Shown here: positions 55,095 to 63,262 of the stretch, in pieces
Layout of the letters: each line of letters starts with the position of its first letter
Numbering within the stretch: position 1 is the first letter of the stretch
Assembly (NCBI RefSeq): GCF_000731095.1
Contig: NZ_JMTZ01000008.1
Location: 1 to 64,000, forward strand
DNA length: 64,000 nt
DNA from: Lysobacter antibioticus
GTDB taxonomy: Bacteria; Pseudomonadota; Gammaproteobacteria; Xanthomonadales; Xanthomonadaceae
Reading direction: 5' to 3'
Position numbers and translations under genes: made by a program
The notes under the pieces: generated by a model
The model's database searches: none
What the model saw: only the letters and a program-made list of their open reading frames with translations
What the model was told of the DNA's origin: nothing

Positions 55095-55496
55095 TCAGAT
55101 CGAACCGCCGCACTTGCCTTCGCCGCACTTGCCCTCACCGGCCTTCTTCTTGTCGGCGCCGCACTTGCCTTCACCGCACTTGCCTTCGCCGGCCTTCTTC
55201 TTGTCGGCGCCGCACTTGCCTTCGCCACACTTGCCTTCGGCGTGCTTCTTGTCGCCGCCGCAGCTGCCTTCCTTCGCCTTCTTGTCGGCGCCGCAGGTAC
55301 CTTCGGCGTGCTTGGTCATATCGGCGGCGGCCTTGGCGTCGGCGGCCTTCTCGGCGGCCGGCGGAGCCTGCTGGGCGCCGAGCAGATAGCCCTGGGAGAG
55401 ATCGCTCATGGCGAACGCGGAAGCCGACAGGCTCAGGCCGCCGAGCAGGGTGGCGCCGATAGCGAGGGCGATGGGCTTCTTGATTTGCTTGGACAT
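55095..55496 (-). CDS. EGKCG-repeat RiPP precursor (HvfA/bufferin type)
   Basis: This 133-residue precursor has a signal peptide ([20 protein letters not shown], then FAM) and a spacer rich in Ala/Lys. The last 70 residues contain eight EGxCG core motifs (EGTCG, EGSCG, then six EGKCG, as three [10 protein letters not shown] pairs) separated by ADKKKAG. All eight Cys are in these motifs. HvfA-type precursors carry EGKCG cores that the MNIO/DUF2063 pair turns into copper-binding heterocycles. The paired spacing suggests recent internal duplication. It is followed 13 bases later by the MNIO gene. Confidence 0.9.
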   Translation of the reverse strand: MSKQIKKPIALAIGATLLGGLSLSASAFAMSDLSQGYLLGAQQAPPAAEKAADAKAAADMTKHAEGTCGADKKAKEGSCGGDKKHAEGKCGEGKCGADKKKAGEGKCGEGKCGADKKKAGEGKCGEGKCGGSI

Positions 55497-55657
55497 GGAT
55501 GACTCCTACGTGGCGATGACGGCGGGAGGCCCGCCGGCGGGATGAACGGCCCAGTGTGCCGGGTTCCGTCTGGATGCGATGTGCAACGGTATCGAAGTGA
55601 GCGGTTACGAATCCGGGGGCGGCTTGGCGATACGGGTGGAAGCGAGGCAGGGATGCG

Positions 55658-56173
55658 TCACGGAGCGAGATACTCACGGGCCAGGACGCGAGCCCGATGC
55701 AGGCGCGATTTCACCGCTTCGCGGCTGAGCCCGAGCTGATCGCCGATCTCGGCGATGGTCAGGCCCTCCAGGTCGCGCAACAGGACGATTTCGCGGTAGT
55801 GCGCAGGCAGGGATTCGAGTGCGGCGGCGACATCGTGGCGCCATTCGCAGGGCTCGGGAGTGGCCACCGGCAGGATTTCATCGGTGATGACGTCGCCGCT
55901 GAGCATACGCCGACCGCGCTTGAGACGGTTGCACTCGCGCTTGACGATGCGGAAGGTCCAAGAAACGAAGCATTCGAGCACGCGCAGGTCGCGCAACTTG
56001 CGCGAGACGGTGATCAGGCTTTCCTGGACCGCATCCTCGATGTCGTTGATGACGCAGTGGTACTCGGCGTAGCGGCGCAGATCCTGGCGCGAGTGCGTCA
56101 GCACGCGCTCCAGCGCGGCGCGATCGCCCGATCGGGCGGCCGCCAAATCCCCGTTCGCTATCAGCAAGGTCAT
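55658..56173 (-). CDS. ECF-type sigma-70 family factor
   Basis: This 171-residue extracytoplasmic-function-like sigma factor from ATG 56173 has GGAGG upstream. Region 2 is DIEDAVQESLITVSRKLRDL, followed by VLECFVSWTFRIVKRECNRL. Region 4 is ALESLPAHYREIVLLRDLEG then AEIGDQLGLSREAVKSRLHR. No anti-sigma gene is adjacent. It lies 161 bases upstream of the EGKCG precursor on the same strand. In Caulobacter a sigma F controls a bufferin operon, so this factor may control the operon here; that link is inference. Confidence 0.88.
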   Translation of the reverse strand: MTLLIANGDLAAARSGDRAALERVLTHSRQDLRRYAEYHCVINDIEDAVQESLITVSRKLRDLRVLECFVSWTFRIVKRECNRLKRGRRMLSGDVITDEILPVATPEPCEWRHDVAAALESLPAHYREIVLLRDLEGLTIAEIGDQLGLSREAVKSRLHRARVLAREYLAP

Positions 56174-56497
56174 GCCCGGGTCTCCTCCGAGGTACGCAAA
56201 ATACACCGCGGCAGGGCGCTGCGGGCATGTACCAAGAGTTTGGAGAGGGGCCGATCGGTTCGCGATTGCGACGCCGTTGGCGGATTCGTTTAGATCGGAT
56301 TCAGTCTGGAACGGCTGTAACCGTTTGCAGAAGCCGAGCGGATGCGGGCATTCCGAATGCGGACCGCGGCAGTGGCAGCGGGGCGGTGCGTGGGGCCGCT
56401 CATCGGCCGATGGCGGCGGCCGCGGTTTTGCTGCAACGCAGCGCGACGCGTCTGCGCGATCCCCGCTCCGGAGCCTGCCGGAGCGGGTGGGGCCGGG
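56174..56497. other. 324-base gap between the sigma factor and phoU
   Basis: No gene is supported. CCCGCTCCGG (56462-56471) and CCGGAGCGGG (56478-56487) form a perfect 10-bp hairpin near the phoU stop and may end the pst-phoU transcript, although it lacks a T tract. The short repeat AACGGCTGTAACCGTT (around 56310-56325) is palindromic at its ends. Confidence 0.5.
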
Positions 56498-57208
56498 TCA
56501 GACCGCGCCGGTAGTGTTGGTGTCGTCGCGCTTCTCGCGCGGCGGCAACTGCTCTTCGCCCTTGACCAGGAACCAGACGTTCTCGGCGATGTTGGTGGCG
56601 TGGTCGCCGATACGCTCGATGTTCTTGGCCATGAACAGCAAATGGGTGCAGGCGGTGATGCTGCGCGCGTCTTCCATCATGTAGGTCAGCAGCTCGCGGA
56701 ACAGGCCGGTGTAGGCGGTGTCGACCTCGGCGTCGCGGGCGCGCACGCTCTGCGCCAGTTCGATGTCGTTGTCGCGATAGGCCGACAGCACGTCGCGCAG
56801 TTGCTTGACCGCGAGGGTGCCCAGCGCGTGCAGGCCGGCCACGTGCGGCAGCGGCGGCGACAGATTCAGCGCGGTCGAACGCTTGGCGACGTTGGCGGCG
56901 TAGTCGCCGACGCGCTCGATGTCCGAGGCGATGCGGATCGCCGCCAGGATTTCGCGCAGGTCGCGCGCCATCGGCCCGCGCAGGGCCAGCTTCATGACGT
57001 CGTGGCTGATTTCCTGTTCGAGCGCGTCGATCGCCTCGTCGTTGGCGATGATCCGCTCGGCGGCCTTGTCGTCGCGGCGCTGGACCACGTCGAGCGCGGC
57101 TTCGAGCTGGGACGCGGCCATCTCGCCCATGCGCAGGGTTTCGTCGAGCAGGCGGCGCTGCTCGTCGTCGTAGCTCTTGACGATGTGGTCGTGCATTTGG
57201 GTGCTCAT
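56498..57208 (-). CDS. phoU: Phosphate-specific transport system accessory protein PhoU
   Basis: PhoU links the Pst transporter to the PhoR sensor and represses the Pho regulon when phosphate is plentiful. The 236-residue protein is two homologous three-helix bundles. Each has the metal-binding pattern E/DxxxD, seen in LAAIRIASDIERVGDYAANV and LLFMAKNIERIGDHATNIAE. It follows pstB by about 155 bases. Confidence 0.97.
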   Translation of the reverse strand: MSTQMHDHIVKSYDDEQRRLLDETLRMGEMAASQLEAALDVVQRRDDKAAERIIANDEAIDALEQEISHDVMKLALRGPMARDLREILAAIRIASDIERVGDYAANVAKRSTALNLSPPLPHVAGLHALGTLAVKQLRDVLSAYRDNDIELAQSVRARDAEVDTAYTGLFRELLTYMMEDARSITACTHLLFMAKNIERIGDHATNIAENVWFLVKGEEQLPPREKRDDTNTTGAV

Positions 57209-57362
57209 TTAGGTGTGTCCGAGTCTCGCTCGTGTTGTTGCTGGGCCGACGATGCCATCCCTGGCGGGACAGCGCATCTCCGGACGGTCCGGCCCGGCCA
57301 TCCATGGCCGGGCGTTCGGCGCCGCAGCCTGTGCCGATAGGGCACAGGCTGAGCGCGGCGCC

Positions 57363-58220
57363 TTACCCAAAGCGGCCCGTGATGTAATCCTCGGTCTGCT
57401 GCTTCGTCGGCTTGGAGAAAATCTGTTCGGTCGGGCCGTGTTCGATCAGGTCGCCCAGGTACATGAAGGCGGTGAAATCGGACACGCGCGCGGCCTGCTG
57501 CATGTTGTGGGTCACGATCGCGATCGTGTAGTCCTTCTTGAGCTCTTCGACGAGCTGCTCGATGCGGCTGGTCGAGATCGGGTCGAGCGCCGAGGTCGGT
57601 TCGTCGAGCAGCAGCACCGACGGCTTCAACGCCACCGCGCGGGCGATGCACAGGCGCTGCTGCTGGCCGCCGGACAGGCCCAGGGCGCTCTGGCCCAGCT
57701 TGTCCTTGACCTCGTCCCACAGCGCGCCCTGGCGCAGGGCCTGCTCGACGCGGTCGTTCATTTCCGACTTCGACAACTTCTCGTGGTGGCGGATGCCGTA
57801 GGCCACGTTCTCGAAGATCGTCATCGGGAACGGCACCGGCTTCTGGAACACCATGCCGACCTTGCTGCGCAGGCGGTTCATCGGGTACTTCGGGTCGAGG
57901 ATGTTCTCGCCGTCGAGCAGCACTTCGCCGTGCGCTTCCAGCTTCGGGTACAGCGCGTAGATGCGGTTGAAGATGCGCAGCAGGGTCGACTTGCCGCAAC
58001 CCGATGGGCCGATCAGCGCGGTGACCTGCTTCTCGGGGATCTCCAGGTGGATCGACTTCAGCGCGTGGAACTTGTCGTAGTAGAAGTCCAGGCCGCGCGC
58101 GGCGAGCTTGACCGGCGAAGCGCCTACCACGGCCGCGGCGCGGTCCGGGGTGGCGACGGAAAGGCGTGCATCGTTCATGGCCGGGGTCCGGGCAACGGGT
58201 TGGTTCGAGAGATCAGTCAT
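57363..58220 (-). CDS. pstB: Phosphate ABC transporter ATP-binding protein PstB
   Basis: PstB is the ATPase of the high-affinity phosphate importer. The 285-residue protein has Walker A ([14 protein letters not shown]), Q-loop ([20 protein letters not shown]), signature ([17 protein letters not shown]), Walker B ([16 protein letters not shown]) and H-loop ([16 protein letters not shown]). About 30 residues precede the ABC core; an internal ATG at 58178 would shorten it. It overlaps pstA by 8 bases. Confidence 0.98.
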   Translation of the reverse strand: MTDLSNQPVARTPAMNDARLSVATPDRAAAVVGASPVKLAARGLDFYYDKFHALKSIHLEIPEKQVTALIGPSGCGKSTLLRIFNRIYALYPKLEAHGEVLLDGENILDPKYPMNRLRSKVGMVFQKPVPFPMTIFENVAYGIRHHEKLSKSEMNDRVEQALRQGALWDEVKDKLGQSALGLSGGQQQRLCIARAVALKPSVLLLDEPTSALDPISTSRIEQLVEELKKDYTIAIVTHNMQQAARVSDFTAFMYLGDLIEHGPTEQIFSKPTKQQTEDYITGRFG

Positions 58221-59118
58221 TGGAGATCCGATTGCGCAACACGAGGGCGCGGGCGAGCAGGCTGACGATCAGGACGAAGAAGGTGAGCACCAGGGCGCCG
58301 GCCCAGGCGAGGGTCTGCCAGGTTTCGTAGGGGCTGCCGGCGAACTGGTTCATCACCACCGGCACGCTGGCCATCGGCTGCAGCACGTTGTGGCTCCAGT
58401 ACTGGTTGCCGAAAGCGGTGAACAGCAGCGGCGCGGTCTCGCCGGAAATACGCGCCAGGGCGAGCAGGACGCCGGTGACGATGCCGGCCGAGGCGCTGCG
58501 GTACAGCACTTGCACGATCACCTTCCACTGCGGCACGCCGAGCGACAGCGCGGCCTCGCGCATCTGCGAAGGCACCAGGCGCAGCATTTCGTCGGTGGTG
58601 CGCACCACCACCGGCAGCACGATGAAGGCCAGCGAGATCGCACCGGCCAAGGCCGAGAAATTGCCGCCGCTCTGCATTACCACTAAGGTGTAGACGAACA
58701 GGCCGAGCACGATCGACGGCGCCGACAACAGAATGTCGTTGACGAAGCGCACCACGGTACCGATCTTGCGGCCGGCGCCGTACTCGGCCAGCCAGGTGCC
58801 GGCGGCGATGCCGAGCGGCGTGCCGAGCACGATCGCGATCAGGCACATCACCGCGCTGCCGAAGAACGCGTTAAGCAGGCCGCCTTCCTGCATCGGCGGC
58901 GGCGTGTTCTGGGTGAACAGCGCGAGGTTGATGCCGCCCAGGCCCTTGGCGAGCAGGGTGTAGAGAATCCAGCCGAGGAAGAACAGGCCGAACGCGGCGG
59001 CCGCGCAGGCCATGATCACGGCGATCGCGTTGAACACGCGGCGCCGGCCGTACAGCGAATCGGCGACGCGGTGGCGGCGCTGCAGTTCGGCGTCGATGGG
59101 AGCGGGAGTCGCGTTCAT
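58213..59118 (-). CDS. pstA: Phosphate ABC transporter permease PstA
   Basis: PstA is the second membrane subunit of the phosphate importer. The 301-residue protein has about six helices. [60 protein letters not shown] (EAA loop) and [20 protein letters not shown] are typical. The start at 59118 shares one base with the pstC stop (TGATG), a tight translational link. The upstream codons in the same frame lie inside pstC and are not part of it. Confidence 0.97.
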   Translation of the reverse strand: MNATPAPIDAELQRRHRVADSLYGRRRVFNAIAVIMACAAAAFGLFFLGWILYTLLAKGLGGINLALFTQNTPPPMQEGGLLNAFFGSAVMCLIAIVLGTPLGIAAGTWLAEYGAGRKIGTVVRFVNDILLSAPSIVLGLFVYTLVVMQSGGNFSALAGAISLAFIVLPVVVRTTDEMLRLVPSQMREAALSLGVPQWKVIVQVLYRSASAGIVTGVLLALARISGETAPLLFTAFGNQYWSHNVLQPMASVPVVMNQFAGSPYETWQTLAWAGALVLTFFVLIVSLLARALVLRNRISND

Positions 59119-60089
59119 CAGTTGCCCTCCTTGCGCGAGAGTTGCATCAGCATCAGCCGTGCGGCGGCGAGCACGAAGAAGGTCACGATGAACAGCACGA
59201 AGCCGAGCAGCAGCAGGGCCGAGCGATAGGTCTCGGTGGCTTCGCCGAAGTCGTTGGCGATCAGCGCGGCGATGGTCGTGCCGGGTTCGAGCAACGAAGC
59301 CGAGAAGTTGACCGAGTTGCCGATCACGAAGGCGACCGCCATGGTTTCGCCGAGGGCGCGGCCGAGGCCGAGGAAGACGCCGCCGATCACCGCCGAGCGG
59401 GTGTAGGGCAGGACGATGTCCCAGCTGACTTCCCACTTGGTCGAGCCCAGCGCGTAGGCCGACTCCTTGAGACGGGTCGGCACGGTCAGGAACACTTCGC
59501 GCATCACCGAGGAAATGAACGGGATCACCATGATCGCCAGGACGATGCCGGCGGTGAGCATGCCGATGCCGAGCGGTGGGCCCTGGAACAGCTTGCCGAT
59601 CACCGGCCAGGTGCCGACGTTGTCGTTGAGCCAGGGCGTGACGTGTTCGGTCATCACCGGCACCAACACGAACAGGCCCCACATGCCGTAGATGATCGAG
59701 GGAATGCCGGCGAGCAGCTCGATGGCGGTGCCGATCGGGCCGCGCGCCCAGCGCGGCGCGACTTCGGTCAGAAAGAAGGCGATGCCGAAGCTCACCGGCA
59801 CGGCGATCACCATCGCGATCAGCGCGGTGACGATGGTGCCGTAGATCGGAACGAGCGCGCCGTATTGGTCCTCGACCGGGTTCCATTCGGCGGTGATGAA
59901 GAAATCGAGACCTTCCTTGGCCAGCACGTGGCGGCCGCCCCAGAGCATCGACAAGGCGGCGCTGGCGAGAGCGAACAGAACGAAGATGACGGTGGCGGTG
60001 AGCACATAACGAAACAGACGGTCGTTGCGCGCATCTTTGCCATCGCGGCTGGAAATACCGGATCGGGCGGGTAGGGCGGTCGCGTTCAT
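59118..60089 (-). CDS. pstC: Phosphate ABC transporter permease PstC
   Basis: PstC is the first membrane subunit of the phosphate importer. The 323-residue protein has six or more helices with a periplasmic loop of about 60 residues. IELLAGIPSIIYGMWGLFVL, LKESAYALGSTKWEVSWDIV (EAA loop) and LGRALGETMAVAFVIGNSVN are conserved. It follows pstS1 after 310 bases that hold a dispersed repeat. Confidence 0.97.
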   Translation of the reverse strand: MNATALPARSGISSRDGKDARNDRLFRYVLTATVIFVLFALASAALSMLWGGRHVLAKEGLDFFITAEWNPVEDQYGALVPIYGTIVTALIAMVIAVPVSFGIAFFLTEVAPRWARGPIGTAIELLAGIPSIIYGMWGLFVLVPVMTEHVTPWLNDNVGTWPVIGKLFQGPPLGIGMLTAGIVLAIMVIPFISSVMREVFLTVPTRLKESAYALGSTKWEVSWDIVLPYTRSAVIGGVFLGLGRALGETMAVAFVIGNSVNFSASLLEPGTTIAALIANDFGEATETYRSALLLLGFVLFIVTFFVLAAARLMLMQLSRKEGN

Positions 60090-60399
60090 TGCGAAGGGAG
60101 GTCCGTCGTGGCAGTGCGTTGCATCGGGAGCGTGCGGGGCTGTGGCGGATGCGGGGTGCTGATCGGGCGTGGTGCGGGTGCTGCAGTAGCCGTTGCGATA
60201 GAGATGTAGATATATGCGGTAGTGCGGGTGCGATGGGATCGCAGCTTCGGTGGCTGCGACCTTTCCTGCTCGTCATCCCCGCGCAGGCGGGGATCCACCG
60301 GACTTTCGTGCGAGAACGCCTGAGGTCTCTGGAACCCCGCCTTCGCGGAGATGACCCATAGGCAATGCCGCGCTCGCTATGCGGACGCGGGCTAATGGG
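60090..60399. repeat. 310-base spacer between pstS1 and pstC with a dispersed repeat
   Basis: No gene is seen. Positions 60268-60360 hold an inverted pair (CGTCATCCCCGCGCAGGCGG...and...AACCCCGCCTTCGCGGAGAT) of the CCGCGAAGGCGGG family also found at 19557-19665 and 61785-61830. The insertion sits inside the pst operon and might reduce read-through or stabilise pstS1 mRNA. Confidence 0.6.
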
Positions 60400-61485
60400 T
60401 CACTTGAACTCGGCAGCCCAGTAGGCTTCGATCTGCTTGACCAGTTCCGGCGGCAGCGGCACGTAGTCCAGGCCCTGCGCCTGCGACTGGCCGTTCTCGA
60501 AGGCCCACTTGAAGAACGCGCGGGTGTCGGCGCTGCGCTTGGCGTCCTTGGGCTGCTTGTACATCAGGATGAAATTGGTCGCGGTGATCGGCCAGGATTG
60601 CGCGCCGCCGGCATTGGTGATGACCAGGTTGAAGTCTTTCGCGCTGGCCCAGTCGGCGGTCGAGGCCGCGGCCTGGAAGGCCTCGGCGCTCGGCTGGACG
60701 AAGTTGCCCGCGGCGTTCTGCAACTGCGTGTGCGCCATCTTGTTCTGCAGCGCATAGGCCAGTTCGACGTAGCCGATCGAACCCTTGATCTGCTTCACGT
60801 ACGAAGCCACGCCTTCGTTGCCCTTGCCGCCCACGCCGCCGGGCCACTGCACCGAGGTGCCTTCGCCGACCTTGCTCTGCCAGGCCGGGCTGACCTTGGA
60901 CAGGTAGTTGGAGAAGTTGAAGGTGGTGCCCGAACCGTCGGAGCGGTGGACGATGTTGATCTTCAGGTCGGGCAGGGCGACGCCCGGGTTGACCGCGGCG
61001 ATCGCCGCGTCGTTCCACTTGCCGACGTTGCCGAGGAAGATGTCGGCGAGCAGCGGGCCGGTCAGGCGCAGCTTGCCGGCTTCGATGCCTTCGACGTTGA
61101 CCACCGGCACCACACCGCCGATCGCCGAGGGGAACTGGCCGAGGCCGGCGGCGGCGAGCTCTTCGCTCGGCAGCGGCTTGTCGGAGGAGCCGAAATCGAC
61201 CGTGCCGGCCTTGATCTGGGCGATGCCGCCGCCGGAACCGATCGACTGGTAGTTGACCTTGGCGCCGGTGGCCTTGTTGTAGTCGTCCGACCACTTCGAC
61301 AGCAGCGGGAAGATGAAGGTCGCGCCGGCGCCGGTGATCTGCGCGGCGACCTGGTCGCCCGCGGGCGTAGCGGCCTCGGTCTTGCCGTCGGCGGCCGGGG
61401 CCGGCGTCTGGCTGCCCGAGCACGCGGCGGCGGCCAGGGTAATGGCGATAGAGAGGACGGCGATGCGGGCCGGCGACGATTTCAT
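60400..61485 (-). CDS. pstS: Phosphate-binding protein PstS (lipoprotein form)
   Basis: PstS captures phosphate in the periplasm for PstCAB. The 361-residue protein (ATG 61485) has a lipoprotein signal (SPARIAVLSIAITLAAAACS, lipobox around LAAAAC) and a Thr/Ala/Pro linker. The binding fold contains ITGAGATFIFPLLSKWSDDY, the SIGSGGGIAQIKAGTVDFGS loop that contacts phosphate, and HRSDGSGTTFNFSNYLSK. It is the pst operon copy, next to pstC. A second, non-lipidated PstS follows upstream. Confidence 0.96.
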   Translation of the reverse strand: MKSSPARIAVLSIAITLAAAACSGSQTPAPAADGKTEAATPAGDQVAAQITGAGATFIFPLLSKWSDDYNKATGAKVNYQSIGSGGGIAQIKAGTVDFGSSDKPLPSEELAAAGLGQFPSAIGGVVPVVNVEGIEAGKLRLTGPLLADIFLGNVGKWNDAAIAAVNPGVALPDLKINIVHRSDGSGTTFNFSNYLSKVSPAWQSKVGEGTSVQWPGGVGGKGNEGVASYVKQIKGSIGYVELAYALQNKMAHTQLQNAAGNFVQPSAEAFQAAASTADWASAKDFNLVITNAGGAQSWPITATNFILMYKQPKDAKRSADTRAFFKWAFENGQSQAQGLDYVPLPPELVKQIEAYWAAEFK

Positions 61486-61551
61486 GTACAGCTCCATGAA
61501 AGAAGGCCGGCGAGGGCGCCGGCTCGGATGGCGCCATTTGATGATCTTTTT

Positions 61552-61569
61552 GTTACACGGCTATGACAT
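61552..61569 (-). promoter_or_regulatory. Putative Pho box upstream of pstS1
   Basis: On the minus strand ATGTCAT AGCC GTGTAAC follows the 7-4-7 PhoB half-site pattern (consensus CTGTCAT). The first half matches 6 of 7; the second 4 of 7. It lies about 70-85 bases upstream of the pstS1 ATG. Confidence 0.55.
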
Positions 61570-61784
61570 GGATTCGTAATGAATCTGTAGCGAAAGGGCG
61601 GGAGGGGTGTTGAAAGTCGCGGTTTGCGGGGCTGGAGCTGCTGTTTGGCGGTAACAAACCGCCCCAGGCACGGTTTCCGATTCGACTGCGGCACGGGCGA
61701 TTTGGGGCGTCGGGCCAGGGGCTGGTGCGCGTCCCTAGCGTCGTCGTCGGGACGATGGCGGGGCAGAGTCCTCTCACCCAGCTA

Positions 61785-61945
61785 CCGCCGTTCCCGCGAA
61801 GGCGGGCTCCGCTGAACTTCGGCGGAGCCGAGTACCCGGGGTTTCATCCAGGCCGGATGCTGAAGTCTCCCGGCTCCCGGCTCCCAATTCTCGACTCCCC
61901 ACTCCCCACTCCCGATTCCCGATTCCCGATCCCGATCCCGCGCCC
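61785..61945. repeat. Dispersed CCGCGAAGGCGGG repeat plus GATTCCC tandem array
   Basis: GTTCCCGCGAAGGCGGGCTC (around 61791-61810) begins a repeat block followed, at about 61885-61940, by imperfect tandem units of CGACTCCC/CACTCCC/CGATTCCC type. The block order is the same as at 19545-19740. It lies between pstS1 and the pstS2 terminator. Confidence 0.7.
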
Positions 61946-61951
61946 AAAACA

Positions 61952-61973
61952 AAACGGGCCCGAAGGCCCGTTT
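61952..61973 (-). terminator. Rho-independent terminator of pstS2
   Basis: On the minus strand, AAACGGGCC / TTCG / GGCCCGTTT then TGTTTTGGG forms a 9-bp stem with a stable tetraloop and T-rich tail, about 50 bases after the pstS2 stop. Confidence 0.88.
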
Positions 61974-62025
61974 CGTCCGATCTCCCCAATCTGAAGGATC
62001 CCCCCGGATCCGACGATCGGTCGGA

Positions 62026-63045
62026 TCAGTAGTTCATGTTCGCCGTCCAGTAGGTCTCGATCTGCTTGACCAGCGCGTCCGGCAGCGGCACGTAGTCGAG
62101 CGTCTTGGCCTGCTGGTCGCCGTTGGCGTAGACCCAGCGGAAGAATTCCTTGGCGTTCTTGGCGCCGGCGGCGTTCTTGGGCTGCTTGTACATCAGGATG
62201 AAGTTGGTCGCGGTGATCGGCCAAGAGTTCTCGCCCGGCGCATTGGTCATGACCAGGTAGAAGTCCTTGGCGTCGGCCCAGTTGGCGCTGGCGGCGGCGG
62301 CCGAGAAGGTCTCGTCGGTCGGCAGCACGAAATTGCCGTCGGCGTTCTTCAGGCGCGAGTACGCCATCTTGTTCTGCAGCGCGTACGACAGCTCGACATA
62401 GCCGATGCCGCCCTGGATCTGCTTGACGTAGGCGGCCACGCCTTCGTTGCCCTTGCCGCCGATGCCGGTCGGCCACTTGACCGCGGTGCCTTCGCCGACC
62501 GAGCTCTTCCAATCGCCGCTGACCTTGGACAGGTAGTTGACGAAGTTGAAGGTCGTGCCCGAACCGTCGGAACGGTGGACGACGGTGATCTTCTTCGCCG
62601 GCAGCTTCAGGCCGCCGTTGAGGGCGACGATCGCCGGGTCGTTCCACATGCTGATCTTGCCGAGGAAGATGCCGGCGAGGGTCGCGCCGTCGAGCTTCAT
62701 CGCGCCCGAGGCCACGCCCGGCACGTTGATCACCGGCACCACGCCGCCGATCACCGACGGGAACTGGGCTAGGCCGAACTTGGCGAGCTCTTCGGGCTTG
62801 AGCGGGGCGTCGGAGGAACCGAAGTCGACCGTCGCGGCCTTGATCTGGGCAATGCCGCCGCCGGAGCCGATCGACTGGTAGTTCACTTTCTTGCTGGTCG
62901 ACTTGGCGTAGTCGGCCGACCACTTCGACATCACGGGATACACGAACGACGCGCCCGCGCCGGTGACGTCGGCGGCCTGGGCGTTGACGGCGAACGCGGT
63001 CGCGAGGGCGAGTGCGGTCAGGCGGAAGGACAGAGACTTGAACAC
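62026..63045 (-). CDS. pstS: Second phosphate-binding protein PstS
   Basis: This 339-residue periplasmic phosphate binder starts at GTG 63045, chosen because GGAG lies about 6 bases before it and the product opens with a clean cleavable signal peptide (FRLTALALATAFAVNAQA/AD). The mature part is closely similar to pstS1 throughout, including the phosphate loop SIGSGGGIAQIKAATVDFGS, the HRSDGSGTTFNFVNYLSK segment and the C-terminal LDYVPLPDALVKQIETYWTA. It lacks a lipobox. It ends at its own terminator, so it is a separate transcript, preceded by two Pho boxes. Confidence 0.96.
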   Translation of the reverse strand: MFKSLSFRLTALALATAFAVNAQAADVTGAGASFVYPVMSKWSADYAKSTSKKVNYQSIGSGGGIAQIKAATVDFGSSDAPLKPEELAKFGLAQFPSVIGGVVPVINVPGVASGAMKLDGATLAGIFLGKISMWNDPAIVALNGGLKLPAKKITVVHRSDGSGTTFNFVNYLSKVSGDWKSSVGEGTAVKWPTGIGGKGNEGVAAYVKQIQGGIGYVELSYALQNKMAYSRLKNADGNFVLPTDETFSAAAASANWADAKDFYLVMTNAPGENSWPITATNFILMYKQPKNAAGAKNAKEFFRWVYANGDQQAKTLDYVPLPDALVKQIETYWTANMNY

Positions 63046-63096
63046 GGTGAGCTCCTGAAGAGAGACGGCTGGCACGAATCCGTTGCGGCGAATTTC

Positions 63097-63114
63097 ATAA
63101 CGGTTCGATGACAG
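63097..63114 (-). promoter_or_regulatory. Pho box 2 upstream of pstS2
   Basis: On the minus strand CTGTCAT CGAA CCGTTAT fits the 7-4-7 PhoB pattern; the first half-site is perfect. It is 22 bases (two helical turns) from the corresponding CTGTCAT of Pho box 1, a spacing typical of tandem PhoB dimers. Confidence 0.78.
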
Positions 63115-63129
63115 TCACGAGGCGAAAAC

Positions 63130-63147
63130 ATGACAGAGACGTGACAT
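63130..63147 (-). promoter_or_regulatory. Pho box 1 upstream of pstS2
   Basis: On the minus strand ATGTCAC GTCT CTGTCAT gives one near-perfect and one perfect PhoB half-site with the correct 4-base spacer. With Pho box 2 it forms an 80-100 base upstream activating region for pstS2. Confidence 0.82.
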
Positions 63148-63182
63148 CCCTTTCTTTCCGACGCACGGTGCGCGCAAAAGAA

Positions 63183-63204
63183 GGGCGCGGCCTAGGCCGC
63201 GCCC
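63183..63204 (-). terminator. Terminator of the oprP-like porin gene
   Basis: GGGCGCGGCC (63183-63192) and GGCCGCGCCC (63195-63204) form a perfect 10-bp stem with almost no loop, so the inner pairs must open. On the minus strand it is followed by TTCTTTTG. It ends about 60 bases after the porin stop, before the pstS2 promoter region. Confidence 0.75.
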
Positions 63205-63262
63205 GTAACGATCGTTGCCGATCGAGGGGGAGAGATGTCCGATCGGAGCGGTAAGCCGCGGC

